Source: Actinoplanes sp. KI2
GTDB taxonomy: Bacteria > Actinomycetota > Actinomycetes > Mycobacteriales > Micromonosporaceae
Length of the DNA stretch: 64,000 nucleotides
Direction: 5' to 3'
Assembly: GCF_025630775.1 (NCBI RefSeq)
Contig: NZ_JAOSZE010000002.1
Location: 124,001-188,000, forward strand
This document shows, in pieces, positions 40,067 to 48,275 of the stretch. The notes under the pieces are model-generated. The model was not told the DNA's origin. It saw only the letters and a program-made list of their open reading frames with translations, and made no database searches. How positions within the stretch are numbered: position 1 is the stretch's first letter; the number at the start of each line of letters is the position of its first letter. The translations under genes and the position numbers were made by a program.

Positions 40067-42961
40067 GTGGCCACCGTTGCCGGCACGGCGGCCGACCTGA
40101 ACGGTGCTGCTTCCCCCACGAGCAAGGGCGACGACGTGATCAAGCCGATCGGTGACCCGGTCACCAGCGCGTCGCCGCGTGCGGGGGCCACGATCATCGC
40201 CGGGGACTCGACGGGCCGCTTCGGGCTGCGGGCTGCCGTGGGAACGGTGTGGGCCCGCCTGCGCGGCTGGCTGGGTCCGGTGGCCGACCTGGTGCTGCTG
40301 ATCGTGGCCACGGTGCTGATCGGCCGGTACTGCGGCGCGTTCACCGGCTTTCCGAAGGGCTACGACGTGTGGGGACACATGTCGAAGGTCCGGATGCTGG
40401 TCGACGGGTTCCCGCACATCGACTGGAACGACCAGTGGTACGCCGGGCAGCCGGCGTTCCTCGGCTCGTACCCGCCCGGCTACCACCTTCTCGTGGCCGG
40501 GCTGAGCTGGGTGACCGGCTGTAGCCTGCCGGACGCCATGCTGGTGGTGGGCGCGGCGGCGGTCATCATGCTGATCGCCGGCTGCTACCTGCTGGTGTTC
40601 GGGGTGACCGGCAGCCGGGTGGCCGGGTTGCTGTCGGCCGGGCTGCTGCTGGCCAGCCCGACGATGTGGGACCAGATCGTGGAACTGGGCCTGTATCCGC
40701 GGTTCACCGCGATGGCGATCGGCGCGCTGGCCGCCGGCTGTGCGGCGCTGTACCGGCGCTCGCCCAGCCGGTTGCGCGCTACGGCCACCGTTGTGCTGCT
40801 CGCCGGGTCGCTGGGCACTCATCCGATTTCCGGCGGCATCTGCAGCGGCGCGGTCGGCCTGGTCCTGCTGTGCGCGGTCGAGCCCGACTTCCGCGCCCGG
40901 GTACGCCGGGCCGTGGTGACCGTCGGCGCGGCGTACGCGGTCTGCGGGTTCTTCTACCTGCCGCTGGTGCTGATGAAGCGCTCGCAGAGCGCGTTCACCG
41001 ACGTCGAGGTGCCGCTGCGCTTCGATGAGCTGGGCTGGCCGAGTCACGGATGGCTGGACACGCTGCCGCCGGTGATGCTCATCGGCTGGGCCGTCGCCGT
41101 CGTCGCGGTCGCCCGGGCGTTGGTGGTGTCGCGCCGGCTGGCGCGGCCCACCGGCATCGTCGTGGCCCCCACCGACCGCAGCGGGGGCAGTTGGGTGTCC
41201 GCCGGGGCGGCAGCAGGGTTCATCGAGCGGTCCGAGCGCCTCGCGCGGCAGGTGCCCGATGTGTTGATCGCTGCCGGCCTGACCGCCGCCGGGTTCGTGG
41301 CCATCGGCTACGGGTTGCTGGGCCATTTCCTCGACCGGTTCCCGTACTACGTCAACGGCCTGCAACCGCGAGACCTGCTGGTCTACCCGGCGTGGCTGCT
41401 GTCGGCCGCGCTGGGCATCCTCACCTGCGTCGCGGTGCACCACCGGCGCCGGCTCGCCCGCACGGCGGCCGCGCTGATCTCGACCGTGCTGGTCGGCGCA
41501 TGCCTGGCCCAAACCGTTCCGCTGCTGCCGACGGGGGTGCGCGACAGCTCCGACGTCGCCACCGACGCGATGATCGGGCTGCTGCCGCCGGAGGCCTACC
41601 GCAGCCAGGACTACCGCATCTTCGGCGTGTCCGACCTCACCTCGCGGTGGATCAACGCGGTGACCACCACCCCGCAGCTGCGCGGTTACGACGACCACGG
41701 CAACCTGCACCTGGACTGGCAGTACTGGCTCGAACAGACCGTGACCGGCGCACCCACGGACACCAACGCCCAGCAGATGCGCTTCCTGCTGGACTACTAC
41801 GCCGGCCGGTGGCTGCTCACCGACACCGAGCAGACCCGGTCGAAGCTCGCCGGCGACCCCGCGTTCATCCAGGCCGGTCGCGAACAGGTCTACGCCGACG
41901 TGAGCATCTGGGCCTACCGCGACGCGCACCCGATCGCCACCGCGGTGACCGCCCCGACCGTGCTGGTCATCGGTGACGACGTGCACTACGACCTGCTGCT
42001 GCGCACCCTCGCCCTGGCCGGCGTCGGCGCCGACCGGCTGCTGCCCGTACGGGGCCCGGCCACCCTCACCGATGTCACCGCCGCCCAGCTGCGCGACTAC
42101 CCGACCGTGTTCGTCTACGGAGCCGCCCCCGGCAAGCGGCCCGCCACCGCCGCGTTCGCCGCCTACACCCAAGCCGGTGGGAACCTGGTCCTCGACATCG
42201 CCGACAATCCGGCCGCCGACGCCGTCGCCAAGGCGGTCGGCGCCCCGGTCGGCGGCACCCGCAGCTCCATCGTGGCCGACCGGTGGTGGTTCACCGGCAT
42301 CCACGCCGCCACCACCGCGCACTGGTCACCACCGCTGTACGGCGGCAGTGCGCCCTGGGATGTCCTCACCTCCACCACGACCGGCAAGGCCGACGTGCTG
42401 CTGGCCTCCGGCGGCACACCGGTGGTCCAACGCGCACCCGTCGGCACCGGCCACGTGACCTGGTCCGGGCTCAACCTGCCCTACCACGCCGCTGCGTTCG
42501 CCAACCCCCACGAGGCGGCCTACCTCGGCCGGCTCCTCGGCGCGGCCGAGACCGCCGAGCCCGTCACCCCGGTCACCCGGGTCCGCCACAACGCGGAGCA
42601 CCGCGACGTCATCCTGCCGCCCGGCGTCAACAAGGTCCTGGTGCGCGAGTACACCAGTGAAAGCTGGCACGCCACCGTGGCCGGCCGCAGCGTGCCGCTG
42701 GCATCCGCCGGACCCGGCATGATGTTCGTGCAGGTCCCGGAGCACAGCACCGCGGTCACCATCAGCCTGGAGTATCGGCTGTCGTTCTTCGAACAGGCCG
42801 GCATCGGGGTCAGCATCCTCGCCGTGCTCGCGATCCTGGGCTTCGCCGCCGGAGGCGCCCCGCTGCTGCAGAAAACGGTGGCACGCGTGCGGTCGACACG
42901 GCCGTTCCGGTCACGGTGGCGCTTCCGCCGGCTCCCACCCGGGACGCCACCGACCGGATGA
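40067..42961 (+). CDS. Large polytopic membrane protein, PTPS-related/GT-C-like
   Basis: A 964-residue protein from GTG 40067. After a helix (VADLVLLIVATVLIGRYCG) the loop FPKGYDVWGHMSKVRMLVDGFPHIDWNDQWYAGQP and the motif PPGYHLLVAG match the 6-pyruvoyl-tetrahydropterin-synthase-related membrane domain (pfam10131-type), which resembles GT-C glycosyltransferases. About ten helices follow to residue 480. A large outer domain (480-930) ends in one more helix and a basic tail. It is probably involved in cell-wall glycan or exopolysaccharide synthesis with the divergent GtrA protein (inference). Confidence 0.7.
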   Translation: MATVAGTAADLNGAASPTSKGDDVIKPIGDPVTSASPRAGATIIAGDSTGRFGLRAAVGTVWARLRGWLGPVADLVLLIVATVLIGRYCGAFTGFPKGYDVWGHMSKVRMLVDGFPHIDWNDQWYAGQPAFLGSYPPGYHLLVAGLSWVTGCSLPDAMLVVGAAAVIMLIAGCYLLVFGVTGSRVAGLLSAGLLLASPTMWDQIVELGLYPRFTAMAIGALAAGCAALYRRSPSRLRATATVVLLAGSLGTHPISGGICSGAVGLVLLCAVEPDFRARVRRAVVTVGAAYAVCGFFYLPLVLMKRSQSAFTDVEVPLRFDELGWPSHGWLDTLPPVMLIGWAVAVVAVARALVVSRRLARPTGIVVAPTDRSGGSWVSAGAAAGFIERSERLARQVPDVLIAAGLTAAGFVAIGYGLLGHFLDRFPYYVNGLQPRDLLVYPAWLLSAALGILTCVAVHHRRRLARTAAALISTVLVGACLAQTVPLLPTGVRDSSDVATDAMIGLLPPEAYRSQDYRIFGVSDLTSRWINAVTTTPQLRGYDDHGNLHLDWQYWLEQTVTGAPTDTNAQQMRFLLDYYAGRWLLTDTEQTRSKLAGDPAFIQAGREQVYADVSIWAYRDAHPIATAVTAPTVLVIGDDVHYDLLLRTLALAGVGADRLLPVRGPATLTDVTAAQLRDYPTVFVYGAAPGKRPATAAFAAYTQAGGNLVLDIADNPAADAVAKAVGAPVGGTRSSIVADRWWFTGIHAATTAHWSPPLYGGSAPWDVLTSTTTGKADVLLASGGTPVVQRAPVGTGHVTWSGLNLPYHAAAFANPHEAAYLGRLLGAAETAEPVTPVTRVRHNAEHRDVILPPGVNKVLVREYTSESWHATVAGRSVPLASAGPGMMFVQVPEHSTAVTISLEYRLSFFEQAGIGVSILAVLAILGFAAGGAPLLQKTVARVRSTRPFRSRWRFRRLPPGTPPTG

Positions 42962-43012
42962 CCCCGCCGGTGACACCCGAGCAGGCCAGCAGCGAAACGC
43001 TCCGGGCCGCGG

Positions 43013-43409
43013 TCACTGCGCCGCCGCCAGGGTGCGGACGAGCCGACCGGCCACGGTCGTCGCGGCGCCGCCAGGGTGCGGACGAGCCGACCGGGCACGG
43101 TGACCAGGCGGGTGCGACCGCCGCGGGCGGCGACGACCTCGACCTCCGGCAGGGCCTCGCGGACCCCGGCCGCGGATGCGGCGGCGGTCGCCAGCGCCAG
43201 AAGATCCGGTCCGCGCGCGCTCGCGGTGAGGGCGGCGGGTACGAGCGCGCGGGCCGCCGCCCACACCTCGGCCGCGGCACCGGCGCGCAGCGCACCGGTG
43301 AGGAACTCCGGCGCAGCACGAGAACGCCGGCGTCGTGCAGAGCGACGAGCTGGTGGCCCACCAGAGCGCGCAGATCGGCGCCGGCCAGGTCGTCGCGCGC
43401 GGCGGTCAT
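43013..43409 (-). pseudogene. Frameshifted gene, unknown family
   Basis: ATG 43407-43409 opens MTAARDDLAGADLRALVGHQLVALHDAGVLVLR. Near 43305 the coding character jumps to another frame (EFLTGALRAGAAAEVWAAARALVP and LLALATAAASAAG, then VEVVAARGGRTRLVTVPGRLVRTLAA). One frameshift would join them into a protein of about 120 residues ending RLVRTLAAAQ. A 44-bp direct duplication at its 3' end further disturbs the frame. The family is not recognised. It could instead be two unrelated short frames, but GC3 bias supports decayed coding. Confidence 0.45.
43023..43100. repeat. 44-bp tandem duplication
   Basis: GCCGCCAGGGTGCGGACGAG begins at 43023 and again at 43067, and the match continues through CCGACCGG and on to CACGG with one mismatch. 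The period of 44 is not a multiple of 3. Each copy encodes GRLVRTLAA on the minus strand in different frames, so the 3' end of the broken gene has been doubled. Confidence 0.8.
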
Positions 43410-43551
43410 GACCGGCACGCTACCGGCAGGCACCGACAAATCCCCTTTGCCGCCGAGGTGGTCGGCCTCGGCATTCGGCCCACGGGCGGGCGGACTCGCT
43501 GCTACGGTGATTTCGTCGTCAACGTCCGTTTTGTCAGGTAGGGAGTAATTG

Positions 43552-43848
43552 GTGGCTGGGCTCGGAAATGCGCTGCGGCGCGCAACGGCACTGCTGGCAA
43601 CGTTGACCGTCGTGGCGGCCGGCATGACGACGCCGGCGGCGGCGTGGGCCGGTGCGGGCAGTTCCCACTGCAGCGTCGTCGTGTACGACACCGGCGAGGA
43701 CGGCTATCTCGCCGTGAACGCCCAGAACGGCCCGCTGGGTTGTCACGTCTACCGGGAGGACGCCGCGGCCGCGAGCACCCGGTGGGACCCCATCCGCAGC
43801 GGTGCCATCTATTGGAACCGGGCCGACGACGCAGACTCCAGCTGCTGA
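43552..43848 (+). CDS. Small secreted protein, unknown function
   Basis: A 98-residue protein from GTG 43552, with AGGGAG upstream. Signal peptide: basic RR, then ATALLATLTVVAAGMTTPAAAWA. The mature part has three cysteines (SHCSVVVYD, LGCHVYRED, SSC at the end) and is about 65 residues. No family recognised. A stand-alone gene followed by about 200 bases with no other gene before the rbpA terminator. Confidence 0.65.
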   Translation: MAGLGNALRRATALLATLTVVAAGMTTPAAAWAGAGSSHCSVVVYDTGEDGYLAVNAQNGPLGCHVYREDAAAASTRWDPIRSGAIYWNRADDADSSC

Positions 43849-43997
43849 CCCCGTCCGGGCCGGCCGGCGGCACCGGCTTCCCGGTCCGCTGAACCGGGGA
43901 CCGGTGCCGACACGTACCTCCGGAGAAGCGGAACCATCACGCCCGGAGGGAGCAGGCACCGTGCGCGCTTCGCGGAACCGCCGTCCGGGCGCGCGAA

Positions 43998-44027
43998 AAT
44001 GGCCGTCCCGGGGGCGGGACGGCCATT
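43998..44027 (-). terminator. rbpA terminator
   Basis: AATGGCCGTCCCG (43998-44010) and CGGGACGGCCATT (44015-44027) form a perfect 13-bp stem with a GGGG loop. Read on the minus strand it is followed by TTTC. It lies 17 bp after the rbpA stop. Confidence 0.85.
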
Positions 44028-44043
44028 GCCTGCTGGAACGTGG

Positions 44044-44382
44044 TCAGCGGCCCCGGCGGGTGCGGACCTCCTGGAGCCGCTCGTTGAGGATGTCCTCCAG
44101 CTCCGAGATCGAACGGCGCTCGAGGAGCATGTCCCAGTGGGTGCGCGGCGGCTTCGCCTTCTTCTGCTCCGGCTCGCTGCCGTCGACCAGGCGGGCGACG
44201 CTGCCGTCGAACTTGCACTCCCAGGTGGTGGGCACCTCGGCGTCGACGGCGAACGGCACCTCGAACTGGTGGCCCTTGACGCACAGGTACTCTCGGGTCT
44301 GCCGGGGAGCCAGCTCGGTGTTGCGGTCGGACTCGTAGCTGACTGCGCCAAGACGGCTGCCGCGCAGCATGCGTTCGCCCAT
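44044..44382 (-). CDS. rbpA: RNA polymerase-binding protein RbpA
   Basis: A 112-residue protein, clearly RbpA. The N-terminal basal linker region MGERMLRGSRLGAVSYESDRNTELAPRQ is followed by the zinc-binding core REYLCVKGHQFEVPF ... WECKFDGSVARLV. The sigma-interaction C-terminus is RTHWDMLLERRSISELEDILNERLQEVR. RbpA binds RNA polymerase and the principal sigma factor and stabilises open complexes in actinobacteria. It is monocistronic, with its own terminator and a sigma-R-type promoter (44425-44450). In Streptomyces rbpA is a known sigma-R target, which fits. Confidence 0.97.
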   Translation of the reverse strand: MGERMLRGSRLGAVSYESDRNTELAPRQTREYLCVKGHQFEVPFAVDAEVPTTWECKFDGSVARLVDGSEPEQKKAKPPRTHWDMLLERRSISELEDILNERLQEVRTRRGR

Positions 44383-44424
44383 GATCGGCTTTCCCCTCGC
44401 TCGTGGTGCTGCTCTCGTTGGTGT

Positions 44425-44450
44425 AACGAAAGGCGCGGCCGTGGGATTCC
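44425..44450 (-). promoter_or_regulatory. Sigma-R-type promoter of rbpA
   Basis: On the minus strand GGAAT (44450-44446) is separated by exactly 18 bases from GTT (44427-44425), matching the sigma-R (SigH in mycobacteria) consensus GGAAT-N18-GTT. It lies 43 bp upstream of the rbpA ATG. It predicts induction by disulfide stress, as known for rbpA in Streptomyces. Confidence 0.8.
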
Positions 44451-44668
44451 ACGGTCGCCAAAGGCTCCGGACCGCCGTTGTGACGGCAGTGTTAACGCTA
44501 CGAGCGTAACCGGACCCCGCATGTTCCCGTCATCGCAGACCCTCGCGGAGATGGACCTTGGTCCACTTTACGCGATTATGGGTGTTCTGCGGGTGGTGCG
44601 ATGTCGGTCACCCAGTCGGTTACCCGGCAATCGGCCGGAGGGTTTCCCCGGGCCGACGCAAGTTATTC

Positions 44669-44686
44669 GTCCGGCGGGCGCCGGAC
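44669..44686 (-). terminator. Terminator after fxsA
   Basis: GTCCGGC and GCCGGAC form a 7-bp stem with loop GGGC, 15 bases beyond the fxsA stop on the minus strand, followed by GAATAACTT. It probably ends the lnt-ppm1-fxsA transcript. Confidence 0.6.
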
Positions 44687-44700
44687 TTGAGGTGTCTCCC

Positions 44701-45231
44701 TCAGCGGAGCACCTCGCCCTCGATGACCTCGCCCTCGATCGCGGCGGCCCGCTCCGGCGCGCGGTCGGCCGGCTCCGGCTCGACCACGACCTCGACCGGG
44801 TCGCCACGGCGGACCTTGACCCGGCGCGGGCCGAACAGATCGCCGGCGACCATCGGGTCGATGCGGCGCGCCGCGAAGCTCTCGACGCCGCGGCGGGCGA
44901 ACCCGCGCAGCGGCGGGACGAGCATCAGCAGGCCGGCGAGCGAGGTGAGGAAACCGGGGAAGGCCAGCAGCAGCGCGCCGCCCAGGCCGACCAGCGAGTT
45001 GGTCACCTCGGGACCCGGCGGGCGGCCCTGGTCGGCGGCGGCCCGGAACGCCCGCCAGCCGCGGGCGCCCTCGCGGCGCAGCAGCGCCATGCCGGCCACG
45101 GTGAACGCGGCGAGCAGCAGCAGCGCCCAGCCGCCACCGATCGCGTGCGCGACCGCCAGGAACACCGCGACCTCCGCCACGAACAGGGCGGCGAGCGCGA
45201 GCGGCAGCACGGCAAATCCTCGACGCTGCAT
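44701..45231 (-). CDS. fxsA: FxsA family membrane protein
   Basis: A 176-residue protein. Three or four helices: LPLALAALFVAEVAVFLAVAHAIG, WALLLLAAFTVAGMALLRREG, NSLVGLGGALLLAFPGFLTSLAGLLMLVPPLRG. The GxxALLRREG and PGFLTSLAGLLMLVPP motifs are FxsA signatures. FxsA is a cytoplasmic membrane protein linked to phage F exclusion in E. coli; its own role is unknown. ATG 45229-45231. It lies 52 bp downstream of ppm1 on the same strand. Confidence 0.85.
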   Translation of the reverse strand: MQRRGFAVLPLALAALFVAEVAVFLAVAHAIGGGWALLLLAAFTVAGMALLRREGARGWRAFRAAADQGRPPGPEVTNSLVGLGGALLLAFPGFLTSLAGLLMLVPPLRGFARRGVESFAARRIDPMVAGDLFGPRRVKVRRGDPVEVVVEPEPADRAPERAAAIEGEVIEGEVLR

Positions 45232-45283
45232 GTGAGCCTCCGGTGTCACGCCTACCGAACCAGCATGACACGCCCCGGCCCGG

Positions 45284-46072
45284 TCACGGCCAGGTCGACC
45301 CCGGCCGGGGCTTGCGGCCGAGCGCCTTCAGCAGGCCGTCCCGGCGCGCCTGCACCCCCCACACGGTGACCCTGAGCAGCTGTTCCTTGAAGATGTTGCC
45401 GCTCATCTTGCTGACACCGTGTTCGCGCTCGGTGAACGTGATCGGCACCTCGGTCATCCGGAAGCCGTTCCGGAACGACCGCCAGGCGAGCTCGACCTGG
45501 AACGAGTACCCGGTGGAGGCGATCGTCTCCACGTTGATCGCGTCGAAGACCGGCATCCGGTACGCGCGGTAGCCGCCGGTCGCGTCGCGGAACGGCATGC
45601 CCAGCGCCATCCGGATGTAGATGTTGCCGCCGCGCGACAGCAGCAGCCGGTGCACCGGCCAGTTGTGCACGCTGCCGCCCGCGATGTAGCGGGTGCCCAG
45701 CACCGCGTCGTGGTCCTTGAGCGCGTCGAGCAGCAGCGGCAGTTCCTCGGGGGCGTGCGAGCCGTCCGCGTCCATCTCGACGACCGCGTCGTACCCCTTG
45801 TCCTTGGCCCAGGCGAAGCCGGCCTTGTACGCCGCGCCCAGGCCCTCCTTGCCGGCCCGGTGCAGCACGAAGATGTGGTCGTCGGCCAGGGCGAGCTCGT
45901 CGGCGATCCCGCCGGTGCCGTCCGGCGAGTTGTCGTCGGCGACGAGAACGTCGACGTCGGGCACCGCGGCCCGGACCCGCCCGGTGATCATCCGGATGTT
46001 GTCGGCCTCGTTGTAGGTCGGGATGACCACGAGCACCCGTCCAACTCCCGGGTAGCCCTCCGCCTCGCTCAC
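45284..46072 (-). CDS. ppm1: Polyprenol monophosphomannose synthase (GT2)
   Basis: A 262-residue GT-A glycosyltransferase. GRVLVVIPTYNEADNI starts the fold, VADDNSPDGT is the nucleotide-binding loop, and DAVVEMDADGSHAPEELP carries the DxD-type motif (Asp101/Asp103). FREREHGVSKMSGNIFKE-type residues near the C-terminus (TEREHGVSKMSGNIFKEQLL) match dolichol-phosphate mannose synthases. It makes polyprenol-phosphomannose for lipoglycan and glycoprotein mannosylation. There is no membrane helix. It overlaps the lnt gene as ATGA, the same order as the two halves of the mycobacterial Ppm1 fusion. Confidence 0.9.
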   Translation of the reverse strand: MSEAEGYPGVGRVLVVIPTYNEADNIRMITGRVRAAVPDVDVLVADDNSPDGTGGIADELALADDHIFVLHRAGKEGLGAAYKAGFAWAKDKGYDAVVEMDADGSHAPEELPLLLDALKDHDAVLGTRYIAGGSVHNWPVHRLLLSRGGNIYIRMALGMPFRDATGGYRAYRMPVFDAINVETIASTGYSFQVELAWRSFRNGFRMTEVPITFTEREHGVSKMSGNIFKEQLLRVTVWGVQARRDGLLKALGRKPRPGSTWP

Positions 46073-47751
46073 CGTGCCTCCGCCTTCTCCGCACCGTCAC
46101 CGGTGATCTCACGACGACCGCGCCGCAGGACGAACGCGGCAGCCAGCGCGGCCACCGCCAGGACAACGGCCGCGATCTCGGGCAACGCACCCAAGCGAGT
46201 GGCCAGCGTACGCGACGAGGTCAGATGCACGGCACGCACCTGCACCGCCGCCGTGTTGAACCCGGTCAGCTGGTGGACGCTGCCGTAGCGGTCGACGAAC
46301 CCGGAAACCCCCACCGTCGAGACCATCATCGAGTCACGGCCGTGCTCGACCGCCCGCAGCCGCACCATCGCCATCTGCTGCCTTGCCTCGGCGGCGTTGA
46401 AGGTGGCGTTGTTGGTCTGCACCGCGAGCACCTGGCCGCCGCCGGTGACGGTGTCGCGGACGATGCCGTCATAGGCGACCTCGAAGCAGATCACATCGCC
46501 GAGGGTCAGCGGCCCGGTCCGCAGCACCCCCGGTGTGGCGCCGGGAACCATGTTGCGCACCAGGGCGACCTTGTCCGAGACCAGCTTAGCCACCGAGCGC
46601 AGCGGCATGTACTCGGCGAACGGAACCGGGTGGCGCTTCACGTACTGCTGGGTCGGGTCGGGGCCGGCGCCGGGCACCCAGAGCAGCCCGGCGTTCTTGA
46701 TGTTGTTCGGGTTGTTGGTCCGCAGCACGGTGCCGACCAGGATCGGCGCCTTGATCGCATCGGCGGCCGCGGAGATCTCGCCGGCCGCGTCCTGGTTGCG
46801 CAGCGGGTCGATGTCGCTGGAGTTCTCCGGCCAGACCACCAGGTCGGGCTGCTTGCGCTTGCCGGCCGCGACGTCGGCGGCCAGCTGCAGGGTGGCCTTG
46901 ACGTGGTTGTCGAGCACGGCGCGGCGCTGCTCGTTGAACTCCAGGCCGAGCCGGGGGACGTTGCCCTGGACGATCGCGATCGTCTTGACCGGGCCCTGGT
47001 CGCCGCCGAGCGGGACGGCGCGCGGCAGGACGACCAGCGCGAAGGCGATCACCGACAGGACGATGACCGGGTCACGCCACGGCCGGCGCCAGTCGAGCCG
47101 GGGCCGGGCGAGCCACGGCTTGCGCCGCGTTTCCGCCGGTAAGGCCCGCCAGGCCGGGAAAATCAGGTAATAGAGACCGACGAGGGCGCCCGCGGCGGCG
47201 GCCACCCCGAAGGTCACCGCGGGGGCACCGCCGAGCGCGGCGAGCCGCAGCACCGGCGCGTCGGCCTGGCTGAACGCCAGCCGCCCCCACGGGAAGCCGC
47301 CGAACGGGGCCCGGTCGCGCACCGCCTCCTGGGTGACCCAGAGCAGGCCGAGCAGCGGCGGCCAGAGCAGCCCCCGCCACCGGTCGAGCAGCGGCCGCAG
47401 CCACGCGGTGGCGAGCCCGGTCAGGCCGAAGAAGACCGCCTCGGCGGTGGACAGCAGCGCCCAGGGCAGCCAGCCGGCCGCGAAGCTCGTCCAGTGCAGC
47501 AGTGGGTAGAACAGCACCGCCCCGGCGAGCAGGCCGAGCCCGAACCCGGCGCGCAGCCGGCGCCGGTGGGTGGCGATGGCCAGCAGCGCCACCCCCACGA
47601 TGGCGAGCGGCCAGAGGTCGAACGGCGGAAGCGCGAGCAGCAGGGCGGCACCGGCGGCCACCGCGAGGACCAGGGCCGTCCGGAGGCCGGTCGGCGCGGG
47701 GCCCTCGGCAGGCGGGCTGGCCTGCGGCGCGGCCGGGGGCTGCAGCGTCAT
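46069..47751 (-). CDS. lnt: Apolipoprotein N-acyltransferase
   Basis: 560 residues from ATG 47749-47751. Six helices in the first 195 residues, one more at 229-247, then the nitrilase domain with Glu309 (VVWPENSSD), Lys372 (QYVKRHPVPF) and Cys422 (DVICFEVAYD), and a C-terminal helix (about 530-550). It adds the third acyl chain to lipoproteins in the membrane. The frame is open 60 codons further upstream through a 14-residue repeat (see repeat entry), so a longer N-terminus is possible but unlikely. Operon with ppm1 and fxsA. Confidence 0.9.
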   Translation of the reverse strand: MTLQPPAAPQASPPAEGPAPTGLRTALVLAVAAGAALLLALPPFDLWPLAIVGVALLAIATHRRRLRAGFGLGLLAGAVLFYPLLHWTSFAAGWLPWALLSTAEAVFFGLTGLATAWLRPLLDRWRGLLWPPLLGLLWVTQEAVRDRAPFGGFPWGRLAFSQADAPVLRLAALGGAPAVTFGVAAAAGALVGLYYLIFPAWRALPAETRRKPWLARPRLDWRRPWRDPVIVLSVIAFALVVLPRAVPLGGDQGPVKTIAIVQGNVPRLGLEFNEQRRAVLDNHVKATLQLAADVAAGKRKQPDLVVWPENSSDIDPLRNQDAAGEISAAADAIKAPILVGTVLRTNNPNNIKNAGLLWVPGAGPDPTQQYVKRHPVPFAEYMPLRSVAKLVSDKVALVRNMVPGATPGVLRTGPLTLGDVICFEVAYDGIVRDTVTGGGQVLAVQTNNATFNAAEARQQMAMVRLRAVEHGRDSMMVSTVGVSGFVDRYGSVHQLTGFNTAAVQVRAVHLTSSRTLATRLGALPEIAAVVLAVAALAAAFVLRRGRREITGDGAEKAEAR

Positions 47752-47789
47752 TTCCACGCGCGGAAGGCTACCGGTCCCGGCTGGGAACG

Positions 47790-47889
47790 GAACAGGCGCT
47801 GCGGAGAACTGAAGAAGCCCGGCCCGGACAGGAAGAGGCGCCGCGGGGAACTGAAGAAGCCCGGCCGGGACGGGAAGAGGCGCGGCCGG
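47790..47889 (-). repeat. 42-bp tandem repeat upstream of lnt
   Basis: GAACTGAAGAAGCCCGG occurs at 47806 and again at 47848, and a shorter related part precedes it. The unit is 42 bp, about two and a half copies. Read in the lnt frame it encodes AGLLQFPAAPLPV repeats, and the multiple of three keeps the frame open. It may be untranslated leader or a variable N-terminal extension. Confidence 0.75.
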
Positions 47890-47906
47890 GACAGCGGCCG
47901 CGCCTC
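47877..47906. terminator. Hairpin upstream of lnt
   Basis: GAGGCGCGGCCG (47877-47888) and CGGCCGCGCCTC (47895-47906) form a perfect 12-bp stem with loop GGACAG, followed on the plus strand by TTGT. It could be the terminator of the mutL-like operon read from the minus strand, although it is 370 bp past that stop. Confidence 0.5.
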
Positions 47907-48275
47907 TTGTACTCCTTTGCCTCCCGGGCACGGCCGGTGGGTCAGCGGGACGTCGCGGACGCCTTCGGACCGACGCGCCGCGGACTGGCTGCCCCCGTCG
48001 TGCCGTTGTCTACTGGCGCCGTCTCGCACCCCTGCCCCACCGACGGTCTGATCGGTCGACGGCCGCCCCGCCGGCCCCGGCCCACTGGACCTGGCTGAAC
48101 GCGCGACCCCTGCGAGGACTGCGGCCAGTGGGATGGGGAACGAAGTAGACAACGATCGCTTGCCGTGCTCAGGACCTGAAGACGGTACGTCCGGCCCCCG
48201 CCCGCCTGTCAACCGCCACCCCCGCGCTTGGGCGTGTCGCGTTTTTCGGCGTGTCATGTCCCGTACCCGACCACG

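Larger units (their letters stand above)
42962..43551. other. Gap containing a broken minus-strand gene
   Basis: About 590 bases between two plus-strand genes. The middle (43013-43409) is a decayed minus-strand gene with a 44-bp duplication; see the two entries. The remaining 140 bases before the small secreted protein gene are its promoter region. Confidence 0.5.
44383..44700. other. Intergenic: rbpA promoter and fxsA operon terminator
   Basis: About 320 bases. The rbpA promoter lies at 44425-44450. A hairpin GTCCGGC/GCCGGAC with loop GGGC (44669-44686) lies 15 bp beyond the fxsA stop and ends that operon. An inverted pair GTTAACGCT/AGCGTAAC occurs at about 44491-44510. No further gene. Confidence 0.6.
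47752..48275. other. Intergenic between mutL-like gene and lnt operon
   Basis: About 520 bases. It holds the 42-bp repeat (about 47790-47890) and a perfect 12-bp hairpin (47877-47906). The rest, up to 48275, has no gene that I can support, only short arginine-rich frames. The lnt promoter must be here. Confidence 0.5.

Noticed and set aside
40067..42961. True 6-pyruvoyl-tetrahydropterin synthase
   Set aside because: The similarity is to the membrane domain given that name; no pterin synthase residues are present.
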